From the NCBI GenBank assembly GCA_903897715.1, contig CAIUCS010000072.1:1-35457 (forward strand): a DNA stretch of 35,457 bases, read 5' to 3'. The position numbers and the translations under genes were made by a program. Source of the stretch: an uncultured Synechococcales cyanobacterium. GTDB lineage: Bacteria; Cyanobacteriota; Cyanobacteriia; CAIUCS01. Below, in pieces: positions 17,709 to 26,647 of the stretch (the stretch's first letter is position 1; each line of letters begins with the position of its first letter). Below the pieces are notes generated by a model. It worked only from the letters and a program-made list of their open reading frames with translations. It was not told where the DNA came from and did not search any database.

Positions 17709-18323
17709 ATGGACGGAATGGATTTTTTTCGGTTAAGTGCAGGACGGTGGCGATCGCAAAGAATTATCCACCATTTAGCATTTAAGCAGGCAGAACTAGG
17801 CGATTCAGAAATCACAGTCCAACCTTTAGAGTTGGATGATCCACAAGTAAAGGCACTTTGTCAATTTCATAAGGTTGATTATTCCCTTGCCGCTGGGGGA
17901 TGCCAAGTAATTTGGCAAGGTTCAATGTCGTGGGATAAAAGTGAAGAGGAAAATCATGAAGGGCAAACCGTTTTTGCCCTTGTTCCCAATCAAGACAACA
18001 TTCGTGAAGGTCGGCTATTGCGTGACCGGGGTTATGTAGAAATTGTCCCGATTGTAGGGTACTATCATTTGGATGAAGAAGATGCTCTAGTCTTAACAAC
18101 CGACTATGAAACCATGAGTACGGTTGAACGGTTTTGGTTTGTCAGCCCCGACCTTCGCATGAGAACCAGTACAGTAAAACGGTTTGGTGGACTCAGTAGT
18201 GCATCTTGTTGCACCGAAACTCGTATATTAGCAGCGAACGGATCACAAATACTGGAAAATCCATCCCAACCAGCTTTTGATCTTCAGGCTGCATCACCTT
18301 TTTATTCGTCTTTGGGATGGTAG
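17709..18323 (+). CDS. cpcS: CpcS/CpeS family phycobiliprotein chromophore lyase
   Basis: These lipocalin-fold lyases attach phycocyanobilin or related bilins to a beta-subunit cysteine (Cys-82/84) of phycobiliproteins and allophycocyanin. The 204-residue protein begins MDGMDFFRLSAGRWRSQRIIHHLAF, a typical CpcS opening, and contains the strand signatures LRDRGYVEIVPIVGYYHLDEEDALVL (split here across two strands), TVERFWFVSPDLRMRTSTV and SSASCCTETRI. Length is normal. Whether it is the CpcS, CpcU or CpeS subtype cannot be decided by eye. It follows the short LPxxRP-repeat gene by 48 bp. No phycobiliprotein structural gene is adjacent. Confidence 0.88.
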   Translation: MDGMDFFRLSAGRWRSQRIIHHLAFKQAELGDSEITVQPLELDDPQVKALCQFHKVDYSLAAGGCQVIWQGSMSWDKSEEENHEGQTVFALVPNQDNIREGRLLRDRGYVEIVPIVGYYHLDEEDALVLTTDYETMSTVERFWFVSPDLRMRTSTVKRFGGLSSASCCTETRILAANGSQILENPSQPAFDLQAASPFYSSLGW

Positions 18324-18505
18324 TTAACTGTCAATTTTTTTAGCTAGTAGACGGGAATTCCCCCGATCTCTCAAAAAGGAGCGTTGGAACGAAAAGGGAG
18401 TTTGATGCCCTCTCAATAAACTGAACACTTCCGACCTTCACCCTTTGGGTAGAGGTTGGAGATATGCCATTCTCCACCTGAATCACTCTTTAGAAATGAA
18501 CGGCA

Positions 18506-20305
18506 ATGCGTCTCTCCTCATCTTGGATACAACAAGGTACATCTCGTACCGTTGGTAAGGGATTTCAAGCCTTGGTTCTCATGCTGGGCATAACCCTGCT
18601 TTTATTTGGTGGCTTAGGAAGTCGGTTAGTTTACCTACAATTGATAGAGGGAAGTCATAATCGTCAACTTGCTAACGAAAACCGTATTCGATTGATCCCC
18701 AAACAACCCGAACGGGGAAAGGTATTGGATCGCAAAGGTCGATTATTAGCCAGCAGCCGGTTATCCCATGCAGTCTTTATTTGGCCCCTGGCGAAAAAGA
18801 AAGCTAAATGGGCAACTACCCTATCTCATTTATCAAATATCCTTAAATTATCGAAAGATACGATTCAACGGCGCGTTGAACAAGAAGGTTCAACTTCTAC
18901 CTCTTTATTAAGAATAGCCCGGAGTATTAGTCCAGCCCAAATTACTGCCTTACAAGAACGTAGGGATGAATTGGATGGGGTTGAAGTTGATGCGGAAGCG
19001 ATCCGTTACTATCCCAACGGTGACTTGGCAGCCCATGTACTAGGCTACACTGGTGAACTCACTGATGAAGAATTAGAAAAATTTAAACCAGACGGCTATC
19101 GTTTAGGGGACGTGATTGGTCAGATGGGGGCTGAGCAATCATTTGAGAGCCAGTTACGGGGAGAATGGGGTGGACAACAGGTGGAGGTAGATGGATGGGG
19201 ACAGGTACTCCGAATTTTAGGTGAAAAGCCTACCCGCGCGGGGAAAGACATTCATTTAACCATTGACTTAGACATTCAAAAGGCAGCAGAGAAGGCTTTG
19301 GGAAAAATAAAGGGTGCTGTAGTCGCCATGGATCCCAATAATGGAGCAATACTTGCAATGGTTAGCCGTCCTGCCTTTGACCCAAATATCTTTTCTGGAG
19401 TGATTTCCCAATCTGTTTGGGAAGATATCCAGAGTAGGGATCATCCTTTTGTAAATCGTGCCTTGCAGGCTTTCCCTCCCGCAAGCACATTTAAGATAGT
19501 TACAACTACTGCTGCTATTGAATCAGGAAATTACCCAGCTAACACAGTATTAAATACTTTCCCTTTTCTGACAGTGGGTGGAATTCAATTCTGGGACTGG
19601 AACCGAGCAGGGTTTGGTCCTTTGGATTTTCGTGGAGCAATGGCTATGAGTAGTGATACATTCTTTTATCAGGTTGCGGTCAGGATGGGAGAAAAACCGT
19701 TACTAGACTGGAGTCGTCGCTATGGCTTTGGTCGTAAAACTGGAATTGAACTGGGAATTGAAGAGTCACGGGGTTTAGTACCAGATGATGACTGGAAGCG
19801 TAAAGAAATTGGAGAACCTTGGTATGGTGGAGATACGGTCAATAGTTCGATTGGTCAGGGTTTTTTTCAAACTACACCGCTTCAAGTAGCAGTAATGTTT
19901 GCTGTTCCGGCAAACGGTGGATATTTGGTTAAACCGCATTTACTAAAAGATAACGAAGAATCTCGTAATTGGAGGGAATTCCTCAATTTACGTCCCGATA
20001 CCATAAAAGTACTGAAAGAAGGTCTACGACAAGTTGTCACGGGAGGGACTGGTCAAGCTTTGAACATACCAAATCTACCGCCAATTGCTGGCAAGTCTGG
20101 GACTGCCGAGGATCCACCCCGCAAGTCCCATACATGGTTTGGTGCCTACGCTCCGGATAATAAACCAGAAATCGTTGTAGTTGCTTTTGGAGAAAATTCA
20201 GGGGGGGGTGGCGGAAGTCTAATGGGTCCCATAGCTCTGAAGGTGATTGAAGAGTACTTTAAGTTATACCCTCCTAAAGGTTCACTGATAAATTCTAAAA
20301 CTTGA
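18506..20305 (+). CDS. mrdA: Penicillin-binding protein 2 (peptidoglycan transpeptidase)
   Basis: A class B PBP that cross-links peptidoglycan during lateral wall growth, working with RodA. The 599-residue protein has one N-terminal membrane anchor at about residues 21-46 and a dimerisation domain with RLIPKQPERGKVLDRKGRLLA split around 62-82. The transpeptidase domain carries catalytic Ser327 in ASTFK, SSD at 382-384 and KSGT at 530-533. The active-site block reads PPASTFK rather than the more usual PPGSTFK. Start is ATG 18506, 182 bp after the cpcS-type gene. It converges on the next gene with a 16-bp gap. No rodA or mreBCD is in the window. Confidence 0.93.
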   Translation: MRLSSSWIQQGTSRTVGKGFQALVLMLGITLLLFGGLGSRLVYLQLIEGSHNRQLANENRIRLIPKQPERGKVLDRKGRLLASSRLSHAVFIWPLAKKKAKWATTLSHLSNILKLSKDTIQRRVEQEGSTSTSLLRIARSISPAQITALQERRDELDGVEVDAEAIRYYPNGDLAAHVLGYTGELTDEELEKFKPDGYRLGDVIGQMGAEQSFESQLRGEWGGQQVEVDGWGQVLRILGEKPTRAGKDIHLTIDLDIQKAAEKALGKIKGAVVAMDPNNGAILAMVSRPAFDPNIFSGVISQSVWEDIQSRDHPFVNRALQAFPPASTFKIVTTTAAIESGNYPANTVLNTFPFLTVGGIQFWDWNRAGFGPLDFRGAMAMSSDTFFYQVAVRMGEKPLLDWSRRYGFGRKTGIELGIEESRGLVPDDDWKRKEIGEPWYGGDTVNSSIGQGFFQTTPLQVAVMFAVPANGGYLVKPHLLKDNEESRNWREFLNLRPDTIKVLKEGLRQVVTGGTGQALNIPNLPPIAGKSGTAEDPPRKSHTWFGAYAPDNKPEIVVVAFGENSGGGGGSLMGPIALKVIEEYFKLYPPKGSLINSKT

Positions 20306-20321
20306 ATGACCTTAAACTTTT

Positions 20322-20924
20322 TCAAAGAGTATCACGGGAACTCAGAATAACCTGGGCGATCGCCAGTCCCAACCGCGCCTGTTCCACATCCGACAGTGTA
20401 TGCCATTGTGAGTTACGATGAATATCCACCAATCGTTCAACCATATCCCCACTCCGCATAGCATAGACAAATGGACGAGCTAATACCCATAGATCCTCAT
20501 GGTCAATATGGGGAAAGGCACCATGAACACAAACGGTTAATTGTTCTAATAAGGACAAGTTAGAGTGATATAAACTGTGAGCACAGTTAACTATCCGTTC
20601 AATGATCCCCATCGGAACGACCCCAAACTGTAACTGTAGATTTAATAACTGCTGATCTACGTCAGAATACCCCTCAACTAGGAGTGATTCTGTTTCAGAC
20701 TTAAATCCATTCCAAAGTTCTTCTAACCCAGCAAAAAACGATTCTACATTAGGAGATAATTCATTGGCTGACCAAGCAGTCACTGAAAAACTATGGTCTT
20801 GAATTGAAAAGTAGTGATCTGCCATGGGATTACTTGGATTCCAAGGGTAAACTGTTTCATTCCCCCATATCAACTCAACCAAATCTGTTTCAACCGGGAA
20901 ATGTATTTCTAATTCATTATCCAT
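20322..20924 (-). CDS. Conserved cyanobacterial-type hypothetical protein
   Basis: I do not recognise a named domain in this 200-residue protein. The N-terminal third is acidic and aromatic (VELIWGNETVYPWNPSNP), the middle includes FFAGLEELW, and the C-terminal 110 residues look all-helical (LQLQFGVVPMGIIERIVNCA; LWVLARPFVYAMRSGDMVE; ARLGLAIAQVILSS). No signal peptide or membrane helix is apparent. Codon use resembles neighbours, and its convergent 16-bp spacing to mrdA and full-length frame support a real gene. It stands alone on the minus strand upstream of nothing obvious; clpP follows 174 bp later. Confidence 0.75.
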   Translation of the reverse strand: MDNELEIHFPVETDLVELIWGNETVYPWNPSNPMADHYFSIQDHSFSVTAWSANELSPNVESFFAGLEELWNGFKSETESLLVEGYSDVDQQLLNLQLQFGVVPMGIIERIVNCAHSLYHSNLSLLEQLTVCVHGAFPHIDHEDLWVLARPFVYAMRSGDMVERLVDIHRNSQWHTLSDVEQARLGLAIAQVILSSRDTL

Positions 20925-21098
20925 AGACCCTCTTTAGTCTTTATGTCTGGCTCACAATCAATTCTCTAAACTATGGACTGCTTTCTTGTCTGATAGGCAA
21001 AGCCTAAGTTTAAAGTTTTATGTTTGAGTAGAACTACAGCAATAGATCAGTGGATTCCATAAATGTAATTATCATTTTGGGCTCCACCTATCCGCAAC

Positions 21099-21707
21099 TT
21101 AATTGATCGCCCCAATGGGTAACTGGGGGGAGGGGCGACGGTCTATCACTTGATCAATTAAACCATAATCAACTGATTCAGAAGCCGACATAAAAAAATC
21201 CCGATCCGTATCGTGTTCAATCCGTTCTAGGGGTTGACCGGTATGATCAGCTAAATGTTCATTCAGTTTACGTTTGAGATAAAGAATCTCCCTAGCCTGA
21301 ATTTCAATATCAGTCGCCTGTCCTTGAGCACCCCCTAGAGGTTGGTGGATCATTATTCGAGAATGGGGTAAGCTCATTCGTTTTCCCTTTTTCCCAGCAC
21401 TGAGTAAAAAAGCGCCCATGCTGGCTGCTAACCCCACACAAATTGTGGAAACATCTGGTCGTATTTGGTTCATGGTGTCAAAAATTCCCATACCCGCCGA
21501 TACTGAACCACCGGGTGAATTGATGTAGAGGTAGATATCTTTCTCCGAATCCTCAGCATCTAGAAATAACATTTGGGCGACAACCAGATTTGCAACTTCA
21601 CTATCAATTGGCTGACCCAGGAAAATTATTCGTTCCCGAAGCAATCGAGAGTAAATGTCAAACGCTCGCTCTCCGCGACCGGACTGTTCAATGACAATAG
21701 GAATCAT
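21099..21707 (-). CDS. clpP: ATP-dependent Clp protease proteolytic subunit
   Basis: ClpP forms the tetradecameric serine-protease chamber that degrades proteins delivered by Clp ATPases. The 202-residue protein carries the full catalytic triad: Ser96 in GLAASMGAF, His121 in MIHQP and Asp170 in DTDRDFFM. The N-terminal loop and the [19 protein letters not shown] substrate-binding strand are intact, so this is not the inactive ClpR. AAAGG precedes the ATG by eight bases. Cyanobacteria encode several ClpP paralogues and a ClpR; which one this is cannot be told here. No clpX or clpR lies next to it. Confidence 0.95.
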   Translation of the reverse strand: MIPIVIEQSGRGERAFDIYSRLLRERIIFLGQPIDSEVANLVVAQMLFLDAEDSEKDIYLYINSPGGSVSAGMGIFDTMNQIRPDVSTICVGLAASMGAFLLSAGKKGKRMSLPHSRIMIHQPLGGAQGQATDIEIQAREILYLKRKLNEHLADHTGQPLERIEHDTDRDFFMSASESVDYGLIDQVIDRRPSPQLPIGAIN

Positions 21708-21754
21708 AGTGTCAACCTTTGGTTAAAAAACAGGAATGTTGAATTTCATTCTTA

Positions 21755-21768
21755 TTAAACTAGTTTAA
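21755..21768. promoter_or_regulatory. 14-bp perfect palindrome upstream of clpP
   Basis: TTAAACTAGTTTAA is a perfect palindrome centred about 55 bp upstream of the clpP start codon, in an AT-rich stretch that probably holds the clpP promoter. It could be an operator for a dimeric regulator, but AT-rich palindromes arise by chance and no second copy was seen. Confidence 0.3.
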
Positions 21769-21804
21769 CGCTCTATCTGCCTAAGATTTAGATAGCCTAT
21801 CTGT

Positions 21805-21977
21805 GGATGTAGGCTGATTGACTGACAAAACTTCTCAGCCAAAACCCCGAAAGCCCTCACCCTAGCCCTCTCCCGATGGGAGAGGGAACCGGAGGGGTGG
21901 ATCGGCTCCCCTCGCCCCCTGGGAGAGGAGTTGGGGGTGAGGGCGTACAACTTTTGTCAGTCAACCAGGGATGTAGG
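21805..21977. mobile_element. MITE copy B with perfect 9-bp target duplication
   Basis: The element is 21814-21968 (155 bp), with ends CTGATTGACTGACAAAA and, as reverse complement of the right end, CTGGTTGACTGACAAAA. It is flanked by identical copies of GGATGTAGG (21805-21813 and 21969-21977). Interior complementary blocks (GCCCTCACCC with GGGTGAGGGC; CCCTCTCCC with GGGAGAGGG) allow a branched stem. By eye it differs from inverted copy A at about six positions. It sits in the 498-bp gap between divergent clpP and the CpcF-like gene; the 228 bp after it contain no motif I can name. Confidence 0.92.
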
Positions 21978-22205
21978 AGTCAATTGTGTCCTTACGCTTT
22001 AATTGGGAGTGTTTCCCCCCAACATCAAGTTGAGTTTCTCTTTGATGTAGGCTTTTCTGGCTTGAATACCCAAATAAAATAAATTGTCTGATTGTTTTAG
22101 GGTAATAAACCGGGTAGGATTGTTCATTATGTCTTTTTTATTCCTTATCAGACTCCTAAAAAAATACATCTCTAAGCTCTTCATACTTTCTAATCTAGGT
22201 TCAAT

Positions 22206-23039
22206 ATGACTGATATTGACATTTTAATCCAGGCTGTAGATAGGGCTGATTCTTCTATCAAATTATTAGAAGCAGTGGAAAAACTTGCCGATGTCCAGTC
22301 AGAAAAGGGGATCCCTACTTTAATTGCAGCCCTTGGTTATAATAATCCGGGTGCCGCCGTAGCTGCTGTGGATGGTTTAATTCGCATTGGGGAACCCGCT
22401 GTAAAGGGATTGTTAGATCAACTAGATTCCCATAATTACACTGCCCGTTCCTGGGCAATCCGAGCTTTAGCGGGTATTGGCGATCCCAGGGGGTTAATTA
22501 CCCTATTGGGAGCAGCAACGGCTGACTTTTCCATGAGTGTTAGACGAGCGGCTGCGAAAGGATTAGGGACAATGAAATGGCATTGGTTCCCCGATGACTT
22601 GTTGGAAATTGCCCAATATGAAGCTTTAGATGCCCTATTGTTCGTAATTGAACAGGATGAAGAGTGGGTAGTTCGGTACTCGGCAGTCGTCGGTTTACAG
22701 TCTTTGGGAATCACCTTTGGTCAACCAACATCTGAAATCAAGGGGGTTTGGCGATGCCAGATTGAACGTCAACTCGCCCAACTACTTTCCACAGATCTAA
22801 GTTTAACAGTACGAGCGAGAACAGAGAATGCGTTACAACAACTACGAAGTCAGTCACCTAACCCCCCACTCCTCTCAGTGCCATCATCCCTATCGACGAT
22901 GGACTGGCACCTAATTTTGGAAAAACTTTATGAAAGAAAGGGTGTTGAACGACAATCAATTGCTGAAGGTGACCCACGTAAATACCGAAAACTTGCCGTA
23001 ACAATTCACCATCGTCCCCATCCAAATCTGGAAAATTGA
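22206..23039 (+). CDS. cpcF: HEAT-repeat bilin lyase subunit, CpcF-like
   Basis: CpcF, with CpcE, attaches phycocyanobilin to Cys-84 of the phycocyanin alpha subunit. Residues 1-180 carry HEAT/PBS-lyase repeats with wording I recall from CpcF: ALGYNNPGAAVAAVDGLI, NYTARSWAIRALAGIGDPRG, FSMSVRRAAAKGLG and VVRYSAVVGLQSLG. The protein has 277 residues, about 60 more than the CpcF proteins I remember. The extra C-terminal part (MDWHLILEKLYERKGVER then GDPRKYRKLAVTI) has no function I can name. No cpcE or phycocyanin gene is adjacent, so a different lyase-isomerase or phycobilisome-related HEAT protein is possible. The symbol is provisional. Confidence 0.72.
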   Translation: MTDIDILIQAVDRADSSIKLLEAVEKLADVQSEKGIPTLIAALGYNNPGAAVAAVDGLIRIGEPAVKGLLDQLDSHNYTARSWAIRALAGIGDPRGLITLLGAATADFSMSVRRAAAKGLGTMKWHWFPDDLLEIAQYEALDALLFVIEQDEEWVVRYSAVVGLQSLGITFGQPTSEIKGVWRCQIERQLAQLLSTDLSLTVRARTENALQQLRSQSPNPPLLSVPSSLSTMDWHLILEKLYERKGVERQSIAEGDPRKYRKLAVTIHHRPHPNLEN

Positions 23040-23152
23040 ACTGGAAATTATGAACCCGCTAAGTCTTTTTGATGGTCATAGGATTTATATCAGTAGACCC
23101 TTAACATCCCGGAGCAAGGAAACTACCAAGCATCCACCATTGAAAAGTCACT

Positions 23153-23312
23153 GAATGGCACCTGATTGACTGACAAAACTTCTCAGCCAAAACCCCGAAA
23201 GCCCTCTCCCGATGGGAGAGGGAACCGGAGGAGTGGATCGGCTCCCCTCGTCCCCTGGGAGAGGGTTGGGGGTGAGGGCGTACAACTTTTGTCAGTCAAC
23301 TAGGAATGGCAC
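23153..23312. mobile_element. MITE copy C with perfect 9-bp target duplication, overlapping the leuA 3' end
   Basis: The element is 23162-23303 (142 bp), flanked by identical GAATGGCAC at 23153-23161 and 23304-23312. Ends are CTGATTGACTGACAAAA and, as reverse complement of the right end, CTAGTTGACTGACAAAA. Compared with copy B it lacks a 12-bp block (ACCCTAGCCCTC) and one further base. Its right terminal inverted repeat contains the leuA stop codon. It lies between the convergent CpcF-like and leuA genes, so its hairpin may also act as a bidirectional transcription stop, although no T-run is present. Confidence 0.92.
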
Positions 23313-24933
23313 TCTTTTCCCTAACAGTTTCATGATCCCGTTGAGGATGAACCGTACGTCCTTGCTGACGAAAAATAGATAACCGGTTCAGAGCATTGAC
23401 ATAGGCTTGAGCGGAAGCAACAATAATATCCGTATTTGCAGCATGACCAGAGAAAATCTTACTTTGGTAACGCAACCGAATTGTAACTTCACCAATGGCA
23501 TCAATTCCAGCAGTAACAGACTGTACCGAAAATTCAATCAATTCATTGGGAACGTCTGTCACGCGGTTAATTGCCCGATATATCGCATCCACCGGACCCG
23601 TACCAATGGCCGCATCTGTCAATTCTTGACCGTCTGGGGTGCGTAAAGTAACGGTAGCGGTAGGTTGAGACCGGTCTCCACAGGTCACTTGTACGAATTC
23701 CAAATGAAATAATTCAGGAGCTTGTTGAATTTCATCATTGACAATAGCTTCTAAATCCCAATCGCTAATCTCTCGCTTTTTATCAGCAAGTTCTTTGAAT
23801 CGAAGGAATGCACGATTTAATTCATCCTCTGTTAACTCAAAATCTAGTTGTTGTAGGCGATTACGAAAAGCATTTCGTCCAGATAGTTTACCCAAGACAA
23901 TTTGGTTGTCAGTGAGACCGATGAGTTGAGCATCCATGATTTCATAAGTCAGCTTATGTTTAAGTACCCCATCTTGATGGATGCCAGACTCGTGGGCGAA
24001 GGCATTGGCTCCCACAATGGCTTTGTTAGGCTGAACTAACATTCCGGTTAAACTAGAAACAAGTCGGGAAGTCTTATAAATTTGACGGGTATCTATTTGG
24101 GTTAGGGGGTCTTCTGACTGAATAGGGCGACCAAAGTAGGGGTTAAAATAGTGTCGGCGCACATGCAAAGCCATCACCAACTCTTCTAATGCTGCATTTC
24201 CAGCCCGCTCACCAATTCCATTCACAGTACATTCTAACTGCCGCGCGCCATTTTTAACCGCCTCTAAGAAGTTGGCCACTGCCAACCCCAAATCATTGTG
24301 ACCATGCACAGAAATTACAGCATGGTTAATATTAGGGACATTTTCCCGAATACCTTTAATTAATGCTCCAAATTCTTCTGGAGTAGTATAACCAACGGTA
24401 TCTGGAATATTAACTGTAGTGGCTCCCGCAGCGATAGCTCGTTCAAGAACCTGATACAAGAATTCTGGATCGGATCGCCCAGCATCTTCTGGCGAAAACT
24501 CCACGTCCTCAACCAATGACCGAGCGAAAGCTACCATTTCTTCAGCGATCGCCAATACTTCATGGCGGTCTTTTTTCAACTTATACTGTAAGTGGATATC
24601 CGAAGTAGCAATAAAGGTATGGATACGCTTCTTGGCAGCCGGACGTAACGCATCAGCTGCTGCTTGAATATCAGCCCGTGTTGCCCGAGCCAAACCACAG
24701 ATGATGGGTCCCTGTTCCTCCCCCACCACTTCAGCAATTCGTTGGACTGCTGCAAAATCGCCAGGACTAGCGTAGGGAAACCCTGCCTCAATGACATCAA
24801 CCCCTAACCGAGCTAATTGTCGGGCAATGGTCAGCTTCTCTTCTATATTTAAGGATGCACCCGGTGATTGTTCGCCATCACGGAGGGTTGTATCAAAAAT
24901 AATAACTCGATCCGGCTTGACTGAGTTGTTCAT
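23296..24933 (-). CDS. leuA: 2-isopropylmalate synthase
   Basis: LeuA condenses acetyl-CoA with 2-oxoisovalerate, the committed step of leucine synthesis. The 545-residue protein has [13 protein letters not shown] at residues 13-25, the metal-binding His210 and His212 in [10 protein letters not shown], and [14 protein letters not shown]. The C-terminal LeuA dimerisation/allosteric domain that binds leucine is complete. Start is ATG 24933. The last two codons (Pro, Ser) and the TGA at 23296-23298 lie in or at the edge of the MITE copy C. Removing the element and one 9-bp duplicate restores a frame ending SAIQ then TGA, so the insertion replaced only the last residue and stop. Confidence 0.96.
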   Translation of the reverse strand: MNNSVKPDRVIIFDTTLRDGEQSPGASLNIEEKLTIARQLARLGVDVIEAGFPYASPGDFAAVQRIAEVVGEEQGPIICGLARATRADIQAAADALRPAAKKRIHTFIATSDIHLQYKLKKDRHEVLAIAEEMVAFARSLVEDVEFSPEDAGRSDPEFLYQVLERAIAAGATTVNIPDTVGYTTPEEFGALIKGIRENVPNINHAVISVHGHNDLGLAVANFLEAVKNGARQLECTVNGIGERAGNAALEELVMALHVRRHYFNPYFGRPIQSEDPLTQIDTRQIYKTSRLVSSLTGMLVQPNKAIVGANAFAHESGIHQDGVLKHKLTYEIMDAQLIGLTDNQIVLGKLSGRNAFRNRLQQLDFELTEDELNRAFLRFKELADKKREISDWDLEAIVNDEIQQAPELFHLEFVQVTCGDRSQPTATVTLRTPDGQELTDAAIGTGPVDAIYRAINRVTDVPNELIEFSVQSVTAGIDAIGEVTIRLRYQSKIFSGHAANTDIIVASAQAYVNALNRLSIFRQQGRTVHPQRDHETVREKSAIPS

Positions 24934-25000
24934 ACGTTGGTTCGGTTGAGAAGTAAAATAAACAGAAGTAAAATAAACAATAGTTAAACTTAACCTTCCA

Positions 25001-25072
25001 AGCCCGTATCGAGAGTTGAACTCGAGACCTCTTCATTACCAATGAAGTGCTCTACCACTGAGCTATACGGGC
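25001..25072 (-). tRNA. trnT-GGU: tRNA-Thr (GGU anticodon)
   Basis: Minus-strand sequence begins GCCCGTATAGCTCAGTGGTA and ends TCTCGATACGGGCT. The acceptor arms GCCCGTA/TACGGGC pair perfectly. The D arm contains AGCTCAGTGGTAGAGC, the anticodon stem-loop is CTTCA-TTGGTAA-TGAAG with GGT at the anticodon, and the T arm contains GTTCAAC. It is 72 nt, with no encoded CCA. It lies 67 bp upstream of leuA and 27 bp after tRNA-Tyr. Confidence 0.96.
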
Positions 25073-25099
25073 GACAAACCCTTGAAAAATTCTAGTGGA

Positions 25100-25181
25100 T
25101 GGGCCGGGCTAGATTCGAACTAGCGTAGGCGTAGCCAGCGGATTTACAGTCCGCCCCCATTAACCGCTCGGGCACCGACCC
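25100..25181 (-). tRNA. trnY-GUA: tRNA-Tyr (GUA anticodon)
   Basis: Minus-strand sequence begins GGGTCGGTGCCCGAGCGGTT and ends AATCTAGCCCGGCCCA. The acceptor arms GGGTCGG/CCGGCCC pair with one G-T, and the anticodon stem-loop GCGGA-CTGTAAA-TCCGC shows GTA. A long variable arm (CTGGCTACGCCTACG) marks a class II tRNA, and GTTCGAATC is the T loop. It is 82 nt, with no encoded CCA. It probably shares a transcript with tRNA-Thr, which lies 27 bp downstream. Confidence 0.96.
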
Positions 25182-25226
25182 ATTCATTCCACGGATAATA
25201 ATAATAACACAAGACTTGCACAGATC

Positions 25227-26057
25227 ATGACAGTTCATTTCAATAATCTTAAAATTCCAATTGCATTAACAATTGCCGGTTCTGATAGTGGGGGCGGAGC
25301 AGGTATTCAGGCAGACCTGAAGACGTTTGCCTTCCATCAGGTTCATGGAACAAGCGCGTTAACTTGTATTACTGCCCAGAATACAATGGGGGTTACCCGA
25401 GTGGATGCACTTCCAGTGGAAGCAGTTATGGCTCAACTTGGAGCGGTTATGGATGATATGGGGGTTCAAGGGGTAAAAACTGGGATGTTGCTCAATCAAT
25501 CCATTATCAAAGGAGTTGCTCAACAAATCTCAATCCTGAAGTTGTACCCATTGGTGGTTGACCCGGTTATGGTATCTCGAACCGGTGACCGCTTAATTGA
25601 TGATGAAGCCATCGCCGCCCTGTACCGGGAATTAATTCCCCAAGCCACCTTGGTGACTCCAAATCGATATGAAGCTCAACTCCTGAGTGGAATCACCATT
25701 GAAACATTGGCTGACATGGAAACAGCTGCCCAACGCATCCAAACTTGCGGAGTAAAGGCTGTATTGGTGAAAGGAGGTGCCATGAAGGGAGATCTTAAAG
25801 GAACGGATATACTATGGGATGGAGAAGAACGGCTTACTCTGAGAACCAGTATTGTAGATACCCCCAATACCCATGGCACTGGTTGTACGTTATCAGCAGC
25901 GATCGCCGCTAATTTAGCCCTTGGTTACAACCTTAATCAATCCGTACAGCAAGGTAAAGAATATGTTACCCAAGCACTCCGTCATAGCCTGAATATTGGG
26001 AAAGGCCAGGGACCTGTTGGACATTTTTATCCCCTCAAAAACTTGAATGCAATGTGA
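25227..26057 (+). CDS. thiD: Hydroxymethylpyrimidine / phosphomethylpyrimidine kinase
   Basis: ThiD phosphorylates HMP twice to HMP pyrophosphate for thiamin synthesis. The 276-residue ribokinase-fold protein has TIAGSDSGGGAGIQADLKTF at residues 15-34, VDPVMVSRTGDRLI (about 111-124), TPNRYEAQLL, and the anion-hole/catalytic segment GTGCTLSAAIAANLALG from 217. Length matches stand-alone ThiD, with no fused ThiE. Start is ATG 25227. It is divergent from tRNA-Tyr with 45 bp between. No thiamin riboswitch fits in that gap. Confidence 0.95.
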   Translation: MTVHFNNLKIPIALTIAGSDSGGGAGIQADLKTFAFHQVHGTSALTCITAQNTMGVTRVDALPVEAVMAQLGAVMDDMGVQGVKTGMLLNQSIIKGVAQQISILKLYPLVVDPVMVSRTGDRLIDDEAIAALYRELIPQATLVTPNRYEAQLLSGITIETLADMETAAQRIQTCGVKAVLVKGGAMKGDLKGTDILWDGEERLTLRTSIVDTPNTHGTGCTLSAAIAANLALGYNLNQSVQQGKEYVTQALRHSLNIGKGQGPVGHFYPLKNLNAM

Positions 26058-26647
26058 TACAAGCCTTACGGTTTCTCCCAATGTCATAATTTGCCCCCTA
26101 TTCACCTTCGTTATCATCCAAACCTTGCTCCATAAGCATCACAACGCTCACAGGAATTATTCTGATAAAAGTAGTCAATGTAAACATATATGTAGTTAAA
26201 ATAAGTAAATATTGGAACATAAATTGAATATGTACAACGGGGATACTCCTTTGCAGTCAATGATGGGAAGATAAACCATGGGATATACGGCGGGAATTGG
26301 GGGGTTCATTAGAGGTAATACTTTAGGAAACTCTTTATGTTGGAATGGTTTCCCTTTCCAAAGCCCATCGAATTAGCCTATCAATGTCTCAATTAAGCAT
26401 CTATTGTGTAAGGATGTAGCCGTTAATATTTTTTTGGGAAGGAATTAACTTTTATCCATTTCGTTGCTCCCAGGGAGTATACATGGTTACTCTAGGTTTA
26501 ATCCACAATTTGTACATATTAATGGGCAATTTAATGGGCAAGCCGTCTCCTCATTTGGATTACCAGTGGAAGGAATAGCAATGTCAATTAGATTCAAAAA
26601 AGTGACGAATCAGTTCCCGATTTACAAACTCAGGAGGATTTATCTCG
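26058..26647 (+). promoter_or_regulatory. Long gene-free leader upstream of ftsH
   Basis: The 590 bp between thiD and ftsH contain no convincing gene. A 31-codon ATG frame (26483-26578) and a 63-codon frame running into ftsH are present, but neither has a recognisable product. The final bases hold AGGAGG (26632-26637), ten bases before the GTG start of ftsH, a strong ribosome binding site that fixes that start. The region is AT-rich and may hold the ftsH promoter and a long 5' UTR. Confidence 0.4.

Noticed and set aside
26483-26578. 31-codon frame in the ftsH leader
   Set aside because: There is no recognisable small photosynthetic or leader peptide and no strong ribosome binding site; kept only as a possibility.
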